Assembly: GCA_036259875.1 (NCBI GenBank)
Contig: DATAAZ010000018.1
Location: 1-33,729 of the forward strand
Reading direction: 5' to 3'
Length of the DNA stretch: 33,729 nt
From: DATAAZ01 sp036259875
GTDB taxonomy: Bacteria; Actinomycetota; Thermoleophilia; Gaiellales; Gaiellaceae
A program made the position numbers and the translations under genes. Positions 31,330 through 33,729 of the stretch are shown piece by piece (position 1 is the stretch's first letter; each line of letters begins with the position of its first letter). The notes under the pieces were generated by a model. It made no database searches and was not told the origin of the DNA. It saw only the letters and a list, made by a program, of their open reading frames with translations.

Positions 31330-31331
31330 GC
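31317..31331 (+). promoter_or_regulatory. Putative leaderless promoter -10 of the persulfide dioxygenase-like gene
   Basis: TATGAT at 31317-31322 predicts transcription start at about 31329-31332, at the GTG start codon. It lies inside or against the 5' end of the divergent transporter gene. Confidence 0.5.
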
Positions 31332-32705
31332 GTGTTCTTCCGGCAGGTGCTGCACGAGGATCTCGGGTGCGCGTCCTACGTCGTGGCGGACGGCGGCGAG
31401 GCAGCGGTCATCGACCCGAAGTGGGAGATCGAGGAGTACCTCGAGCTCGCCGAGGAGCACGCGTTCGAGATCCGACACGTTCTCGAGACGCACAACCACG
31501 CCGACCACGTCTCGGGACACGGCCGCCTGGTTGCCGCGACCGGCGCGAGCGTCTACGTCTCGGCGGATGCGGACGTCGCGTACGACCACCAGGCGCTCGC
31601 CGACGGCGACGAGGTCGCGGTCGGAGAGGCACGCATTCGAGCCCTTTCGACCCCGGGCCACCGACCCGAGCACCTGGCGTTCGTCGTCAGTGACTCCGAC
31701 CGAGCCGATGCACCATGGCTCGTCGTCACGGGCGACTCGCTCTTCGTCGGCGACGTCGCGCGCCCCGACCTCGCGGTCGAGCCGAAAGAAGGTGCCGAGG
31801 GCCTCTACCGGTCGCTTCGCCGCCTGCTCGAGCTCGAGGAGTTCGCCGAGGTGTGGCCAGGGCACATCGGCGGCTCGCTCTGCGGCGGCGCGGGGATGAG
31901 CCAAAAGCCAGGCTCGACGATCGGCTTCGAGCGGCGCTACAACCGCTTCGCGGCAATTGCCGACGCGCGCGAGTTCGTCGGTGCGCTGACCGCGAAGCTC
32001 GCGCCGCAGCCGCCCAACTTCCAGCGGATCGTGGACTTGAACCGCGGGCGCCTCATCGCCGAGGCCGCGCCGCTCGAGCCGCTCGCGCCCGCGCGCGTGA
32101 AGAAGTTGCTGGACGACGGCGCCGCCCTCGTCGACGGGCGCGACCCGCGCGAATTCGACGCAGCGCACGTGCCGGGGTCGATCAACGTGACGATGACGCG
32201 CTCGGCGGTCGGGACGCGGGCGGCGTGGGTGCTCGATGCCGAGGCGGCGGTCGTCCTCGCCGCCGCGACCGACGGCGAAGCCCGGAAGCTCGGGCGGCTC
32301 CTCGAGGCGGTTGGCTTCCGCCGCCTGGCGGGGATTCTCGCTGGGGGGGTGCCGGCGTGGCGCGACGCCGGGCTCGAGCTCGGCTCGACGCCGGCGATCG
32401 ATCCCGCCGGCCTCGCCGAGCGTCTGCGGCGCGACGAGGTCGTTTTGCTCGACGTGCGCGAGGACGACGAGTGGGCCGAGGGACACGTCGAAGGGTCGCT
32501 GCACGTCCCGTACCACGAGCTCCGCGACGGCATCCCGGCTGAGGTTCGGGTAGACGGTAAGCCGCTCGCGGTCGCCTGTTCGGTCGGGAACCGAAGCTCG
32601 ATCGCCGCTTCGCTCCTCAAGCGGGCGGGCGTCGGGCCGCTCGTCCACCTCGCCGACGGCGGCGTCCGGGACCTGGAAGCCAACGGGATTCCCCTCGTCT
32701 CGTAG
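31332..32705 (+). CDS. Persulfide dioxygenase-like MBL protein with two rhodanese domains
   Basis: 457 aa from GTG 31332; FFRQVLHEDLGCASYVVAD is the usual start of this family. The metallo-beta-lactamase domain (about 1-240) has the THNHADH motif, the second-shell TPGHRPEHLAF, GDSLFVGDVARPDL, and WPGHIGGSLCGG. Rhodanese domain 1 (about 255-350) lacks an active-site Cys (VLAAATDGEA in that position). Rhodanese domain 2 (about 360-457) has VACSVGNRSS with the sulfur-carrying Cys. Proteins of this kind (CstB/ETHE1-like fusions) oxidise persulfides to sulfite and/or thiosulfate. It probably protects against sulfide. Confidence 0.92.
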   Translation: MFFRQVLHEDLGCASYVVADGGEAAVIDPKWEIEEYLELAEEHAFEIRHVLETHNHADHVSGHGRLVAATGASVYVSADADVAYDHQALADGDEVAVGEARIRALSTPGHRPEHLAFVVSDSDRADAPWLVVTGDSLFVGDVARPDLAVEPKEGAEGLYRSLRRLLELEEFAEVWPGHIGGSLCGGAGMSQKPGSTIGFERRYNRFAAIADAREFVGALTAKLAPQPPNFQRIVDLNRGRLIAEAAPLEPLAPARVKKLLDDGAALVDGRDPREFDAAHVPGSINVTMTRSAVGTRAAWVLDAEAAVVLAAATDGEARKLGRLLEAVGFRRLAGILAGGVPAWRDAGLELGSTPAIDPAGLAERLRRDEVVLLDVREDDEWAEGHVEGSLHVPYHELRDGIPAEVRVDGKPLAVACSVGNRSSIAASLLKRAGVGPLVHLADGGVRDLEANGIPLVS

Positions 32706-32729
32706 CCGAGAGCCGAACCCGTGCGCTGC

Positions 32730-32735
32730 TACACT
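32730..32735 (+). promoter_or_regulatory. Probable -10 box of the tRNA-Met/rpmG/secE/nusG cluster
   Basis: TACACT, 12 bases before the mature tRNA 5' end, within TGCTACACTT. No clear -35 box is seen. Confidence 0.4.
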
Positions 32736-32747
32736 TGGTTGCCGCTC

Positions 32748-32820
32748 GGCGGCGTAGCTCAGCGGTTAGAGCGGCGGACTCATAACCCGCAGGTCGGTGG
32801 TTCGAATCCACCCGCCGCTA
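32748..32820 (+). tRNA. tRNA-Met (CAT anticodon, elongator)
   Basis: 73-nt cloverleaf: acceptor GGCGGCG with CGCCGCT (first pair G-U), D arm GCTC to GAGC, anticodon loop CTCATAA (CAT), T arm GGTGG-TTCGAAT-CCACC, discriminator A, no encoded CCA. An A-C mismatch closes the anticodon stem next to the loop. Position ahead of rpmG-secE favours elongator tRNA-Met; a tRNA-Ile read with modified C cannot be excluded. Confidence 0.88.
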
Positions 32821-32857
32821 CCTTCCTCGTCGACCCCGTCCAGAAGAGAAGCGAACG

Positions 32858-33019
32858 ATGGCAACTGGAGTTCGAGTAGCGATCACGCTCGCCTGCACCG
32901 AGTGCAAGCGGCGTAACTACCAGACGAACAAGTCGAAGCGGAACACGCCCGACCGGTTCGAGCTCAAGAAGTACTGCCGCTGGTGCGGCCGCCACACCGT
33001 GCACCGGGAGACACGCTAG
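32858..33019 (+). CDS. rpmG: 50S ribosomal protein L33 (zinc-ribbon form)
   Basis: 53 aa, the normal L33 length. MATGVRVAITLACTECKRRN gives the first CxxC and KKYCRWCGRHTVHRE the second, so this is the zinc-binding paralogue. The stop overlaps the secE GTG (TAGTG). Confidence 0.95.
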   Translation: MATGVRVAITLACTECKRRNYQTNKSKRNTPDRFELKKYCRWCGRHTVHRETR

Positions 33020-33354
33020 TGGCCCGTCCGTCCCGGACGCGGCGCGGAAAGCAGCGCGCCGAATACCAGGCGCCCGCGGCGCCGGCGCAGCGACCGCGCG
33101 ACCGGCGCCGGCAGGTCAAGCCCGTCCAGCAGACGAAGAGCCAGGCGGGCGCGCAGCGCGAGCGCCGGAGCGGGGCCCGCTCGTTCGCCGCCGAGTCGTA
33201 CGCGGAGCTTCGCAAGGTCGAGTGGCCGGGACGCCGGCAGCTTGTCTCGGCGACGATCGTCGTCTTGATCGCGATCGCCGTCGTCGGCGCCTACCTCGCC
33301 GCGGCCGACTTCGTGTTCAGCCGCCTCGTCCGCGACGTCCTGCTCCGCTTCTAG
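33019..33354 (+). CDS. secE: Preprotein translocase subunit SecE
   Basis: 111 aa from GTG 33019, overlapping the rpmG stop by one base. A long basic, probably disordered N-terminus (about 1-55) is followed by the SecE core: AELRKVEWPGRRQLVSATIV and one membrane helix (about 77-98). SecE clamps the two halves of SecY. The extended N-terminus is common in actinobacteria. Confidence 0.95.
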   Translation: MARPSRTRRGKQRAEYQAPAAPAQRPRDRRRQVKPVQQTKSQAGAQRERRSGARSFAAESYAELRKVEWPGRRQLVSATIVVLIAIAVVGAYLAAADFVFSRLVRDVLLRF

Positions 33355-33362
33355 GGGCCCCA

Positions 33363-33729
33363 TTGTTCCGCTGGTACGTGATCAACACCTACTCGGGGCA
33401 CGAGAACAAGGTGAAGGCGAACCTCGAGCACCGCATCGTCTCGATGGGCCAGCAACCGCGCTTCCGCCGCGTCGTCGTTCCCACCGAGCAGCGGATCGAG
33501 ACCAAGGACGGGCAGCGCGTCCAGACCGACCAGCGGGTGCTTCCCGGCTACGTACTCGTCAACATGGACATGTCGGACGAGGCGTGGACGGTCGTCAAGA
33601 ACACGCCGGGGGTGACGGGGTTCGTCGGAGCCGGGTCGAAGCCCGTCCCGCTCTCCCAGATCGAGGTCGACCGGATCCTCCACACCGGTGCAACCGCGGA
33701 GCGCCCGCGCGCGGTCGCCGACTTCGAGC
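33363..33729 (+). CDS. nusG: Transcription termination/antitermination factor NusG (5' part)
   Basis: Begins at TTG 33363 and runs off the window (122 codons). LFRWYVINTYSGHENKVKAN is the conserved NGN-domain start, followed by VVVPTEQRI, RVLPGYVLVNMDM, TPGVTGFVG and SKPVPLSQIEV. The KOW domain lies beyond the end. NusG links RNA polymerase to Rho and the ribosome. The L11 (rplK) gene would be expected next. Confidence 0.93.
   Translation, partial: MFRWYVINTYSGHENKVKANLEHRIVSMGQQPRFRRVVVPTEQRIETKDGQRVQTDQRVLPGYVLVNMDMSDEAWTVVKNTPGVTGFVGAGSKPVPLSQIEVDRILHTGATAERPRAVADFE

Overview
The window is chromosomal DNA of a GC-rich bacterium. Codons end overwhelmingly in G or C, GTG and TTG starts are common, and several genes carry a TAnnnT -10 box placed so that the mRNA would begin at the start codon. 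Together with DUF4235-, DUF1469- and DUF3618-type envelope proteins, Hanks-type kinases and a zinc-ribbon L33, this points to an actinobacterium. A complete type IV pilus (T4P) locus suggests the Thermoleophilia (Gaiellales or Solirubrobacterales). The class assignment is inference from gene content, not from a marker-gene search.

Layout. (1) 1-4130 looks accessory: a TetR regulator, what appears to be the 3' end of an RNase P RNA gene without its body, a DUF6176-like gene, a small alpha/beta-barrel-like protein between two copies of a ~26 bp repeat, a VOC protein, a frameshifted DHFR-like pseudogene, a cupin and a truncated ArsR-like ORF, ending near tRNA-Thr. (2) 4131-5977: tRNA-Thr, a four-gene small membrane-protein operon and a DUF1360 protein. 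(3) 6047-10211: an XRE regulator, a soluble Ser/Thr kinase, a secreted M23-like protein behind a large palindrome, a membrane Ser/Thr kinase and tRNA-Tyr. (4) 10301-28089: the T4P locus. It holds two PilT-type ATPases, a lytic transglycosylase/M23 fusion, a PASTA protein, minor pilins, a PilX-like protein, PilB, PilD, a thioredoxin-like protein, PilA, PilM-N-O, a PilP-like protein, PilV and PilC. A RAYT transposase and its REP palindromes sit between the PilX-like gene and pilB, with a further REP before pilV. (5) 28139-32705: a small acidic ORF, a TPM-domain membrane protein, ferritin, a MOT1-type molybdate transporter and a persulfide dioxygenase-like/double rhodanese protein. (6) 32748-33729: tRNA-Met, rpmG, secE and the start of nusG, a conserved housekeeping cluster.

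How the genes work together. PilB (extension), two PilT-like ATPases (retraction), PilC (platform), PilMNO plus a PilP-like protein (alignment complex), PilD (prepilin processing), PilA and minor pilins make up a full pilus machine for a cell with no visible secretin gene. The transglycosylase/M23 fusion and the PASTA protein are well placed to open or sense peptidoglycan where the pilus passes. Region 3 looks like a cell-wall signalling module: the XRE gene's promoter and the M23 gene's promoter share GACTA/TAGTC dyads.

The most notable observations are the 44-bp palindrome over the M23 gene's promoter and ribosome binding site and its match to the XRE promoter, the RAYT/REP system inside the pilus locus, the PilN-like protein with a repeated KREI motif, and the series of putative leaderless promoters.
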